Source of the DNA: an uncultured Collinsella sp.
GTDB taxonomy: Bacteria > Actinomycetota > Coriobacteriia > Coriobacteriales > Coriobacteriaceae
Length of the DNA: 64,000 bases
Assembly: GCA_905194675.1 (NCBI GenBank)
Contig: CAJJTG010000001.1
Span: 79,025-143,024, forward strand
Direction: 5' to 3'
Part shown: positions 49,078-56,807 of the stretch, piece after piece
Layout of the letters: each line of letters starts with the position of its first letter
Numbering within the stretch: position 1 is the stretch's first letter
Program-made: the position numbers and the translations under genes
Notes under the pieces: generated by a model
Databases searched by the model: none
Told to the model about the DNA's origin: nothing
The model's input: the letters and a program-made list of their open reading frames with translations, nothing else

Positions 49078-51774
49078 ATGGAAGAAATGCCCAAGAACTA
49101 CGATCCGTCGACCAACGAGCCGGCGATCCTGCAGAAGTGGCTCGACGGCGGCTACTACAAGCGCCGCGAGGGCGTGGGCGACTGCACCGTCACCATTCCG
49201 CCTCCCAACGTAACCGGCAAGCTCCACATGGGTCACGCCACCGATGACTCCATCCAGGACGCCATCATTCGTATGGCCCGCATGCGCGGCAAGTCCACGC
49301 GCTGGGTGCTGGGTACCGATCACGCCGGTATTGCCACGCAGACCAAGGTCGACAAAAAGCTCAAGAGCGAGGGCATCAGCCGCCTGGAGATTGGCCGCGA
49401 CAAGTTTGTCGACGCCTGCTGGGATTGGACCCACGAGTACGGCGGCATCATCGTCGAGCAGATCAAGCGCATGGGCTGCTCCGTCGACTTCGACAACGAG
49501 CGCTTCACCATGGACGAGGATTACGCCCAGGCCGTGCGTAAGGTATTCTGCGACTGGTACCACGACGGCCTGATCTACCGTGGCAAGCGCATCGTCAACT
49601 GGTGCCCCAACTGCACCACCGCTATCTCGGATGACGAGGCCGAGTACAAGGACGAGAAGGGCCACCTGTGGCACCTGCGCTACCCGCTGACCGAGCCGGT
49701 CAACGGCCAGGACTATATCGTCGTCGCCACTACGCGCCCCGAGACCATGCTCGGCGACACGGGCGTCGCCGTCTCCCCGAAGGATCCCGAGAAGGCCGCC
49801 TTTGTGGGTAAGACCGTCAAGCTCCCCATCGTCGACCGTGAGATCCCCATCTTTGAGGATTGGCACGTCGACGCCAACTTTGGCTCCGGCTTCGTCAAGG
49901 TCACCCCTGCTCACGACCCCAACGACTACGCCATGGGTCAGGCCCACGACCTGCCGCAGATCAACATCTTCGACGAGCACGCGGTGGTCGTCGAGGGCTA
50001 TGGCGAGTTCACCGGCATGAATCGCGACGAGTGCCGCGAGGCCGTCATCAAGTGGTTCGACGAGCACGGCCTGCTCGACCACGTCGACGAGCACGACCAC
50101 TCCGTCATGCACTGCTACCGTTGCGACTCCGCCCTGGAGCCGTGGCTTTCTGAGCAGTGGTTTGTGGCCGTCGACAAGCTCAAGGGGCCGGCGCTGGACG
50201 CCGTCAACTCCGGCAAGGTCACCTTCCACCCCGCGCGCTGGACGCAGACCTACACCACCTGGATGGAGAACCTCAAGGACTGGTGCATTAGCCGCCAGCT
50301 GTGGTGGGGTCACCGCATTCCCGTGTTCTACTGCGAGGACTGCGGCTGGGAGGACGCCCTTACCGAGGACACCGACGTGTGCCCCAAGTGCGGCGGCCAT
50401 CACGTCCATCAGGACGAGAACGTGCTGGACACCTGGTTCAGCTCGCAGCTGTGGACCTTCGCCACGCAGGGCTGGCCGCAAAAGCCGGAGCTGCTCGAGG
50501 GCCATCACCCCACGACGGCGCTCGTCACCGCTCGCGACATCATCGCGCTGTGGGTCGCCCGCATGGTCATGAGCTCGCTGTACTTCCTGGACGAGGTGCC
50601 GTTTAAGGACGTCGTCATCTACCCGACGATCCTTGCCAAGGACGGCAGCCGCATGTCCAAGTCCAAGGGCAACGGCGTTGACCCCATGGACCTCATCGGT
50701 ATGTACGGTGCTGACGCCATGCGTTACAACCTGCTCACGCTGTGCACTAACAACCAGGACGTCAAGTTCGACGCGAACATCGATAAGAAGACCAAGAAGC
50801 TCATCGACAGCCCGCGTACCGACCAGGCCAAGTCGTTTGTGACCAAGATCTGGAACGCCAGCCGCTTCCTGCTTATGAACATGGAGGGCTACACGCCCGG
50901 CGTGCCCGTCGTGGAGACGCCGGCCGACGCCTGGATGTTCAGCCGCCTGGCCAAGGCCGTCCAGATGGTCACCGAGGGTATTGAGAACTACACCTTTGGC
51001 GACATGGCTCGCGGCGTGCAGCAGTTCTTCTGGAACGAGGTCTGCGACTGGTACGTCGAGGTCACCAAGGCCCGCCTGAAGGGCGAGGGCCGTCTGCAGG
51101 CTCAGCGCAACCTGATCTTTGTGCTCGACACCTCCATTCGCCTGATGCACCCGCTCATGCCGTTTGTCACTGAGGAGATCTGGGACAACATGCCGGCGAG
51201 CGTGCTCGACCTGGATGCCGAGGGTAACGTGAATCGCGCCGAGGCGCTCATGATTGCCAAGTGGCCCGAGCCCGCCGACTACGCCAAGTACGTTGACGAG
51301 CCTGCCGAGCGCGCGTTTGAGCTGTGCCGTACCGTCGTGTCTGCCGCTCGCGCCACGCGTTCGCGTTATCGCTTGAGCCCCAAGGCCGAGCTCGACGTGG
51401 TCGTGCGCGCCGGCGCCGAGGACATCGAGAAGCTCGAGAGCCTGCGTTCGACCATCGAGCCGCTGGCGAACACCGCTTCGCTGGTCATGGGTACCGATGT
51501 CGAGAAGCCGGCTGCGAGCATCGCCGTGGTCGATAGCGGTGTCGAGGTCTTTGTGGTGCTCGAGGGCAAGGTTGATCTTTCGGCCGAGAAGGCACGCCTG
51601 GAGAAGGAGATCGCCGCGGCGCAGAAGGAGCTCGCCGGCTGCGAGAAGACGCTGGCCAACGAGGGCTTTGTGGCCAAGGCCGCGCCCGCGGTGGTCCAGA
51701 AGAAGAGGGACCGTGCAGCTGAGCTCAAGGAGATCCTTGCGGCGCTGACTGCTCAGGTTGCTGACTTCTCGTAA
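49078..51774 (+). CDS. valS: Valyl-tRNA synthetase
   Basis: 898 residues, normal for the family. PPPNVTGKLHMGHA holds the HIGH-type motif (LHMGH, about residue 46) and SRMSKSKG (about 523) the KMSKS motif. The editing domain (VVATTRPETMLGDTGVAV), the tRNA-binding helical domain and a C-terminal coiled coil (residues about 840-895, KARLEKEIAAAQKEL) complete the protein. It charges tRNA-Val. The ATG at 49078 follows GGGAGAG; a longer in-frame start lies inside the leader stem and is unlikely. Confidence 0.96.
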   Translation: MEEMPKNYDPSTNEPAILQKWLDGGYYKRREGVGDCTVTIPPPNVTGKLHMGHATDDSIQDAIIRMARMRGKSTRWVLGTDHAGIATQTKVDKKLKSEGISRLEIGRDKFVDACWDWTHEYGGIIVEQIKRMGCSVDFDNERFTMDEDYAQAVRKVFCDWYHDGLIYRGKRIVNWCPNCTTAISDDEAEYKDEKGHLWHLRYPLTEPVNGQDYIVVATTRPETMLGDTGVAVSPKDPEKAAFVGKTVKLPIVDREIPIFEDWHVDANFGSGFVKVTPAHDPNDYAMGQAHDLPQINIFDEHAVVVEGYGEFTGMNRDECREAVIKWFDEHGLLDHVDEHDHSVMHCYRCDSALEPWLSEQWFVAVDKLKGPALDAVNSGKVTFHPARWTQTYTTWMENLKDWCISRQLWWGHRIPVFYCEDCGWEDALTEDTDVCPKCGGHHVHQDENVLDTWFSSQLWTFATQGWPQKPELLEGHHPTTALVTARDIIALWVARMVMSSLYFLDEVPFKDVVIYPTILAKDGSRMSKSKGNGVDPMDLIGMYGADAMRYNLLTLCTNNQDVKFDANIDKKTKKLIDSPRTDQAKSFVTKIWNASRFLLMNMEGYTPGVPVVETPADAWMFSRLAKAVQMVTEGIENYTFGDMARGVQQFFWNEVCDWYVEVTKARLKGEGRLQAQRNLIFVLDTSIRLMHPLMPFVTEEIWDNMPASVLDLDAEGNVNRAEALMIAKWPEPADYAKYVDEPAERAFELCRTVVSAARATRSRYRLSPKAELDVVVRAGAEDIEKLESLRSTIEPLANTASLVMGTDVEKPAASIAVVDSGVEVFVVLEGKVDLSAEKARLEKEIAAAQKELAGCEKTLANEGFVAKAAPAVVQKKRDRAAELKEILAALTAQVADFS

Positions 51775-51827
51775 GGTTTACTCGGGGGCGCGTCCCGATG
51801 CTTTGCTCTCCGCTGCGGACACCTATT

Positions 51828-51849
51828 CCGCCGTTCTAACGAACGGCGG
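51828..51849 (+). terminator. Perfect 9-bp stem-loop after valS
   Basis: CCGCCGTTC and GAACGGCGG flank TAAC, 54 bases after the valS stop. No T-run follows, so terminator function is uncertain. Confidence 0.45.
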
Positions 51850-51864
51850 CTGACTCGACGCTGC

Positions 51865-51964
51865 AAACGCCTCTGATGGCCAATCTGCCGTTCAACTTCG
51901 GGCGCATGGGCATAAGCCCTATGCGCCCTTGTTTCACGGCACCTTGGCTCATCAGAGGCGTTTT
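51865..51964 (+). other. Nested stem-loop structure upstream of folC
   Basis: An outer 14-bp stem (AAACGCCTCTGATG/CATCAGAGGCGTTT) ends in TTTT. It encloses an inner hairpin of GGGCGCAT with ATGCGCCC plus GGGC/GCCC around ATAA. It could be an elaborate terminator for valS, a small structured RNA, or another repeat element. Confidence 0.5.
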
Positions 51965-51982
51965 CGCTGACTATCCTCAACC

Positions 51983-51988
51983 TATACT
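51983..51988 (+). promoter_or_regulatory. -10 element of folC
   Basis: TATACT. Transcription from about 51995 would leave only about 10-25 bases before the start codon, so the mRNA may be nearly leaderless. Confidence 0.4.
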
Positions 51989-52005
51989 GTTTTATTTTTC
52001 TATGA

Positions 52006-53364
52006 ATGGCGGTTTTAAAAATGCCTAAGCGTTCTGGCTTGTATACCGTTCCTTTTGAGTTTGATTTGCTTTCATTTGATGAGGCTGTTGGGCTGGCTGC
52101 TGATACGGGGCGGATTTCTGGGGATGCTGGGCCTCTGCTCGAGACGGTTGTCGATATGCTCGATGAGCTGGGACGTCCGGATGAGTATTTCGATTGCATT
52201 CAGGTTGCCGGTACCAATGGCAAGACTTCGACCACGCGTTTTTCGGCCGCCATTCTTCGCGGCGAGGGGCTCAAGACTGCGCTGTATACGTCGCCGCAGC
52301 TAGTGCGCTATCCCGAGCGCATGGAGGTCGATGGACGCGTTGTGAGCGACGAGGCCTTTGCCCGTGGCGTTTCGGCGGCTGTCGAGGCAGGGCGTCGGGT
52401 GAATGCGCACCGTGTGGCGGCGGGGGAGCGCGCCTATACCATCACACCGTTTGACCTGCTGACGGCTGCTGCGCTTGTCGTGTTTGCCGAGGCTGCGGTG
52501 GATGTTGCCGTGCTCGAGGTTGGCATGGGCGGCCGCTGGGACGCCACGAGTGCGACCGATCCCGTTGCCGTTGCCATTACGGGCATTGGGCTCGATCACA
52601 CACGTATTTTGGGCGATACGCTTGAGGCCATTGCGGGGGAGAAGGCTGCGGTTATCAAACCCGGGCGCCTGGTTGTTTTGGGCGAGGGCACGCACGAGGC
52701 GAGCGTTCAGCGCGTGATGGATGCCCGTTGCCGCGAGTGCGGCGTCGTGCCGCTCGTGGTGAGCCACGCCACGACTAAGGTGCCGGCGCATGTGGGCGAT
52801 ACGGTTGAGTTTAGTTGCACCACGCCGTGTGCGATCTATACGTCGAGCATGGTCAAGCCGGCCTATCAGCCGCAGAATGCCGCGTGCGCGATTATGCTTT
52901 GCGAGGGGTATTTGGGCCGCGAGCTCGACCACGATGCGCTGGATGTATCGCTTATGGGTTGCCCCACACCGGGTCGTTTTGACGTGCTAGGGGCCGATCC
53001 GCTCAAGCTGATTGATGCCTGTCACAACCCCCAGAGCTGCGAGAACTTTGTGAGCGCGCTGGACGAGATCGATCCGTGCGTGGAGAACCGCCCCACGTTG
53101 CTGTGCGCCGCGCTGGCCGATAAGGACGTGGCGGGCATCGTCGACGTGCTGATCCCGGCCTTCCCACGCGTGGTCGTGACCCAGACCGATTCCGATCGAG
53201 CCTTGCCGGCGGAGGAGCTTGCCGCCCTGGTGGACGCCGATAAGCTCGCGGGCGTATACCCGAGCGTGTCCGAGGCCCTCGCAGCCTTCGATGCCGCGGA
53301 CGAGTCCTTCGTAGCAGCCGGCACCATCACCCTAGCCGGCGAAGTAGCCGGCCTGCTGCGCTAA
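52006..53364 (+). CDS. folC: Bifunctional folylpolyglutamate synthase / dihydrofolate synthase family
   Basis: 452 residues of the Mur ligase superfamily. VAGTNGKTSTTRF (about residue 67) is the P-loop, LEVGMGGRWDATSA and GLDHTRILG follow, and IDACHNPQS is the C-terminal-domain motif of FolC. It adds glutamate to folates in the cytoplasm. No convincing ribosome binding site is present before either ATG (52006 or 52021), consistent with a short or leaderless message. The 20-30 first residues are more variable and AT-rich than the rest. Confidence 0.9.
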   Translation: MAVLKMPKRSGLYTVPFEFDLLSFDEAVGLAADTGRISGDAGPLLETVVDMLDELGRPDEYFDCIQVAGTNGKTSTTRFSAAILRGEGLKTALYTSPQLVRYPERMEVDGRVVSDEAFARGVSAAVEAGRRVNAHRVAAGERAYTITPFDLLTAAALVVFAEAAVDVAVLEVGMGGRWDATSATDPVAVAITGIGLDHTRILGDTLEAIAGEKAAVIKPGRLVVLGEGTHEASVQRVMDARCRECGVVPLVVSHATTKVPAHVGDTVEFSCTTPCAIYTSSMVKPAYQPQNAACAIMLCEGYLGRELDHDALDVSLMGCPTPGRFDVLGADPLKLIDACHNPQSCENFVSALDEIDPCVENRPTLLCAALADKDVAGIVDVLIPAFPRVVVTQTDSDRALPAEELAALVDADKLAGVYPSVSEALAAFDAADESFVAAGTITLAGEVAGLLR

Positions 53365-53378
53365 CCCATCCCCTCAGC

Positions 53379-53446
53379 GGTTGCGGTGAAATGCGGACTG
53401 TTTTACAAGCCAGGAGCCTCAAACAGTCCGTATATCACCGCAACTT
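53379..53446. repeat. Class A palindromic repeat, complete copy
   Basis: Arms of about 26 nt (GGTTGCGGTGAAATGCGG... and ...CCGTATATCACCGCAACTT) enclose a 16-nt loop. It begins 14 bases after the folC stop. The 53365-53715 interval has no gene and is filled by four palindromic elements. Confidence 0.85.
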
Positions 53447-53450
53447 AAAA

Positions 53451-53483
53451 GTAGTCAATTTGGGACGGGGCAATTTTGACTAC
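53451..53483 (+). repeat. GGGAC-core hairpin repeat, 33 nt
   Basis: GTAGTCAA and TTGACTAC enclose TTTGGGACGGGGCAATT. The same core with different arms lies at 55013-55045 in opposite orientation. Confidence 0.8.
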
Positions 53484-53508
53484 CCTGCGCCTCGAGTTGA
53501 CTTGCTCG

Positions 53509-53666
53509 CCACGAAATGGGCCTATCTACTACGTTTTACCGACTACCCTCGACCATGCGGGGCATTGTGAAATTAAAACCGCAGGTAGATGGCTCGCCAT
53601 TTTTCAAATAAGACCCGCATGGTCGACTCATGCGGGTTAAACGTAGTAGATAGGCCGTTTTCGTGG
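53509..53666 (+). repeat. 158-bp palindrome-ended element, copy 2 (class B)
   Basis: Begins CCACGAAATGGGCC and ends GGCCGTTTTCGTGG. CTATCTACTACGTTT and AAACGTAGTAGATAG lie inside the ends, followed by CTCGACCATGCGGG against CCCGCATGGTCGA. Same length as, and opposite orientation to, copy 1 at 15406-15563. Confidence 0.85.
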
Positions 53667-53682
53667 TGCAGCGTTTGCAAGA

Positions 53683-53711
53683 TGTGTCAAAGGGGCTCTC
53701 CCTTTGACACA
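53683..53711 (-). terminator. 12-bp stem-loop after the M24 peptidase gene
   Basis: TGTGTCAAAGGG and CCCTTTGACACA pair perfectly around 5 bases, ending 5 bases from the stop of the minus-strand gene. There is little T-run on either strand. Confidence 0.5.
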
Positions 53712-53715
53712 TTGC

Positions 53716-54804
53716 CTAGTCTAGGCGGACCGGATCGTGGGGGTAGGCGTTGAGAATTTCGACGCCGTTCTCGGTCACCAGGGCCAGGTCCTCGATGCGG
53801 ACGCCGGTGCGGTCGGGGAGGTAGATGCCCGGTTCGATGGAGAACGTCATGCCCGGCTCTACGACCTGCTCGTTGACGAGCGAGACGTCGCCCGGCTCGT
53901 GGTCCTGCAGGCCGATCGAGTGACCCAGGCGATGCGTAAAGTATTCGCCGTAGCCCGCGTCTTCAATCACATCGCGTGCGGCGCGGTCCAGGTCGCACAT
54001 GCGCACGCCCGGTGCGATGAGCGCTTCGGCGGCCTCGTTGGCGCGGCGCACGATGTCGTAGATGCGTGCCGTCTCCTCGTCCGGTTCGCCCCAAAAGAAC
54101 GTGCGCGTCATGTCCGAGCAATAGTTGCAGCGGCGTCCGCCAATGTCGAACAGCACCACGTCGCCGCGCTTGAGCACAGTGTCGTCGGGTTCGTGATGCG
54201 GGTCGCCGGCGTTGGCGCCAAAGCTCACGATGGGCGGAAAGCTAAAGCCCTCGCAGCCGTGCTTGCGATACAGGCCGAGCATCTGGTCGGCAATCTCGCG
54301 TTCCGTCACGCCCTCGTGGACAAGCTTAATAGCATCGGCCATTACAGCGTCGTTAGCGGTCGAGGACGCACGCATGAGCTCCTGCTCGGTGGCATCCTTG
54401 TGGGTGCGTGCGGCGGTGACGGCAAAGTCACCCAGGAAAAACTCGCTTGCGGCGTGGCGCTCCATGAGCGGCATCAAAAAGCCGGAGCGCATGACGGTGT
54501 CGATGCCGAGCGGTTTGGTCGGATCGACCTCGCGAGCGATGGCGTCGGCCACGACATCGGTATCGGTGTGATAGGCGACGCGGGCATTGTCGTACTCGGG
54601 CAGTTGATGCAGTGCGTTGACCAGGATCACCGGCTCGGCATCGCGCACGAGCAGCACGCCGCAAAAACGCTCGAACATATCGGCATAAAAGCCGGTCAGG
54701 TAATAGATCGACCATGGGTCGTTTACGAGCAGCTGTGCGCCGGGGTGCTGAGCCTCGAGCGCATCGAGCACGCGCGCCACGCGCTGGTCATCGACATGTG
54801 CCAT
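53716..54804 (-). CDS. M24 family metallopeptidase (Xaa-Pro dipeptidase/aminopeptidase-like)
   Basis: 362 residues from the ATG at 54804, which has AAGGATG upstream; an earlier in-frame ATG at 54843 lacks a site. The N-terminal creatinase-like domain (LLVNDPWSIYYLTGF) is followed by the pita-bread fold with metal ligands in FDIGGRRCNYCSDMTR (two Asp), THRLGHSIGL (His), SIEPGIYLP (Glu) and VRIEDLALVT (Glu). It should cleave Xaa-Pro bonds with two divalent metals in the cytoplasm. PepQ and PepP cannot be told apart here. It is bracketed by repeat elements on both sides. Confidence 0.88.
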   Translation of the reverse strand: MAHVDDQRVARVLDALEAQHPGAQLLVNDPWSIYYLTGFYADMFERFCGVLLVRDAEPVILVNALHQLPEYDNARVAYHTDTDVVADAIAREVDPTKPLGIDTVMRSGFLMPLMERHAASEFFLGDFAVTAARTHKDATEQELMRASSTANDAVMADAIKLVHEGVTEREIADQMLGLYRKHGCEGFSFPPIVSFGANAGDPHHEPDDTVLKRGDVVLFDIGGRRCNYCSDMTRTFFWGEPDEETARIYDIVRRANEAAEALIAPGVRMCDLDRAARDVIEDAGYGEYFTHRLGHSIGLQDHEPGDVSLVNEQVVEPGMTFSIEPGIYLPDRTGVRIEDLALVTENGVEILNAYPHDPVRLD

Positions 54805-54845
54805 GAAACATCCTTTCGCTAGGGTGCCACCATGGTATCCCAAGC

Positions 54846-54876
54846 CCGGCAGATAGGGACGTTCCTTTTATGCCGG
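54846..54876 (+). repeat. GGGAC-core hairpin repeat, 31 nt
   Basis: CCGGCA and TGCCGG enclose GATAGGGACGTTCCTTTTA. Same design as the other GGGAC-core units, with unrelated stem sequence. Confidence 0.6.
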
Positions 54877-54917
54877 CACTTCGGGACACTCCTTTGCATA
54901 TCCTATGCGGCCCTCAT

Positions 54918-54985
54918 AAGTTGCGGTGAAATACGGACTGTTTAGCGGCCTGAAGCCATAAAACAGTCCGTATTTCACCGCAACT
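54918..54985. repeat. Class A palindromic repeat, complete copy
   Basis: AAGTTGCGGTGAAATACGG... and its exact reverse complement form about 24 bp of perfect stem around a 17-nt loop. This is the best-preserved copy. Confidence 0.9.
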
Positions 54986-55012
54986 GCGGAGGAGGACCGG
55001 GCGGATGGTGGA

Positions 55013-55045
55013 GTAGCTAAAAGTGCCCCGTCCCAAATGAGCTAC
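55013..55045 (-). repeat. GGGAC-core hairpin repeat, 33 nt
   Basis: GTAGCT and AGCTAC enclose the core GTGCCCCGTCCCAAAT (reverse complement of the 53451 core). It abuts the stop codon of the DUF1667 gene. Confidence 0.8.
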
Positions 55046-55444
55046 CTAGGCAGGGTCGATGTTCATGCTGGCGATAAGGTTGATGTTGGTGTCTAGGAGA
55101 TTCTCCAACACGACGTCGCCCATGCGGATGGGGGCCTCGACGACCACGCCGCGGATGAGGTCCATGGCCTGGGCGTTGAGTTCTAGCGGGATGGCTTCGG
55201 CGGTGCGCACGGGGAGCTGGGCTTCGTTGCCGCCGGATACGGCCACGGTGGTGGTGAGCACGCGCATGGGGCAGGTGAGCTCCTGATGTGCGAACTTATC
55301 GCCGCGCGGGCAGTTGTTACCGGTTACGGAGCGCACTTCCACCACGGTGCCATTGGCGTCGCGCTCCACCTCTACGGTCAGGAGGCACTCGGATGGGCAG
55401 GTGGTGCAGTTGAACTGCAGCGTCTCGGTCACATTCGTACTCAT
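55046..55444 (-). CDS. DUF1667 protein, third gene of a flavoprotein operon
   Basis: 132 residues. The N-terminus FNCTTCPSECLLTVEV and later NNCPRGDKFAHQELTCP are the cysteine motifs of DUF1667, small proteins encoded with GlpA-like and FAD/NAD-linked oxidoreductases. Four cysteines could bind a metal or Fe-S cluster. It starts 3 bases after the preceding gene ends, as part of the same transcript. The precise role is not known; it may take the place of GlpC in passing electrons. Confidence 0.85.
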   Translation of the reverse strand: MSTNVTETLQFNCTTCPSECLLTVEVERDANGTVVEVRSVTGNNCPRGDKFAHQELTCPMRVLTTTVAVSGGNEAQLPVRTAEAIPLELNAQAMDLIRGVVVEAPIRMGDVVLENLLDTNINLIASMNIDPA

Positions 55445-55447
55445 GAG

Positions 55448-56806
55448 CTATGCCTCCTCAACGGGATCGACGGACAGGACGATTTCGCTGGCACCCAGGT
55501 CGAGTGCGCGTTGAATCACCTTTGCCGGCAGCGGGAAGCTTTCCATGACGCTCGGTTTAAACGCGCGGGCTTTGCCCGCAAACACTTCTTCGCCGTTGGC
55601 CAAGATGCGTACTCGAGCGGTATTGACCGGCCGGCGTACGCGGAAGTTGAGCTTGGTGAGCGCCACAGCCGTAATGCGTCCCGGCAGCGCGTAGCCCGCA
55701 ATGCCGGCAGGGGAGACCGTGAGCTCGCAGCCCGTGCCCGCAGCGCACGCCTCGGCGCCGCCCAACGCCCACGCCGCCGCTGCCGCACCGGCGCGCTCAG
55801 ACTCGGTCGTCACGTTGTCGGCCAGGTCGTGCACGTGCAGCACGTTACCGCAGGCAAAGATGCCCGGCACGCCCGTCTGCAGGCTCTGGTCCACCACGGC
55901 GCCGCGCGTGCGCGGGTCAAGCTCCACGCCTGCTGCAACCGAAAGCTCGTTCTCGGGAATCAATCCCACCGAAAGCAGCAGTGTGTCACACGGAATAATG
56001 CGCTCGGTCCCGGCAATGGGAGCCAGACGCTCGTCGACTTGGCTCACCTCGACGGCCTCCACACGGTCGTGCCCGATCACGCGCGTGACGGTGGTGGACA
56101 GGTGCAGCGGAATGCCAAAGTCGTCTAGGCAGTTCTTGACGTTGCGGCGCAGTCCGTTGGCGTACGGCATGAGCTCGTACACGCCCTCGACCGAAATCCC
56201 CTCGAGCGTGCAGCGGCGCGCCATGATAAGCCCGATGTCGCCCGAGCCCAAAATGACGGCGCGCGAGCCGGGTTTAAGGTTTTCGATATTGATGTATCGC
56301 TGCGCCAGGCCGGCCGTAAACACACCGGCGGGACGACTGCCGGGGATCTTGATCTCGCTGCGGGTGCGCTCACGGCAACCCATGGCAAGGACGATCGCGC
56401 GCCCGGTGAGCTGCAGCATGCCTTCAGGACTCATGAGCGTGACGGTATGGACCGCGGTGTCTTCCGCAGGCTCGCCAGAATCAATCCCAAGCACCATGCT
56501 GTTGAGGAACAGCGCAATGTCGGTTGCGTGCACCTGGTCGATAAAGCGCTGCGCATACTCGGGACCGGTGAGCTCCTGTTTAAAGTGCGACAGGCCAAAG
56601 CCGGGGTGGATGCACTGGCGGAGGATGCCGCCCAGGTGCTGCTCGCGCTCCACGATGGCCACGCGTGCGCCTGCCTTATGCGCAGCCAGCGCGGCCGCCA
56701 TGCCGGCGGGGCCGCCACCGATGACGACCACGTCGAAGGCCTGCGTTGCTATCGACGCTACGGTTCCGGCCTCCGCGCGTTTGTCGCGCATGTCAAACGT
56801 CGCCAT
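55448..56806 (-). CDS. FAD-dependent pyridine nucleotide-disulfide-type oxidoreductase
   Basis: 452 residues. VVVIGGGPAGMAAALAA (about residue 26) is the FAD dinucleotide-binding motif, AVILGSGDIGLIMARR (about 190) the second nucleotide-binding motif, and GVPGIFACGNVLHVHDL the FAD-closing motif. CIHPGFG follows the first domain. It acts as electron-transfer partner of the GlpA-like protein encoded one base upstream. The substrate is unproven. GGGGG in the end of the preceding gene serves as ribosome site. Confidence 0.87.
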   Translation of the reverse strand: MATFDMRDKRAEAGTVASIATQAFDVVVIGGGPAGMAAALAAHKAGARVAIVEREQHLGGILRQCIHPGFGLSHFKQELTGPEYAQRFIDQVHATDIALFLNSMVLGIDSGEPAEDTAVHTVTLMSPEGMLQLTGRAIVLAMGCRERTRSEIKIPGSRPAGVFTAGLAQRYINIENLKPGSRAVILGSGDIGLIMARRCTLEGISVEGVYELMPYANGLRRNVKNCLDDFGIPLHLSTTVTRVIGHDRVEAVEVSQVDERLAPIAGTERIIPCDTLLLSVGLIPENELSVAAGVELDPRTRGAVVDQSLQTGVPGIFACGNVLHVHDLADNVTTESERAGAAAAAWALGGAEACAAGTGCELTVSPAGIAGYALPGRITAVALTKLNFRVRRPVNTARVRILANGEEVFAGKARAFKPSVMESFPLPAKVIQRALDLGASEIVLSVDPVEEA

Positions 56807-56807
56807 C

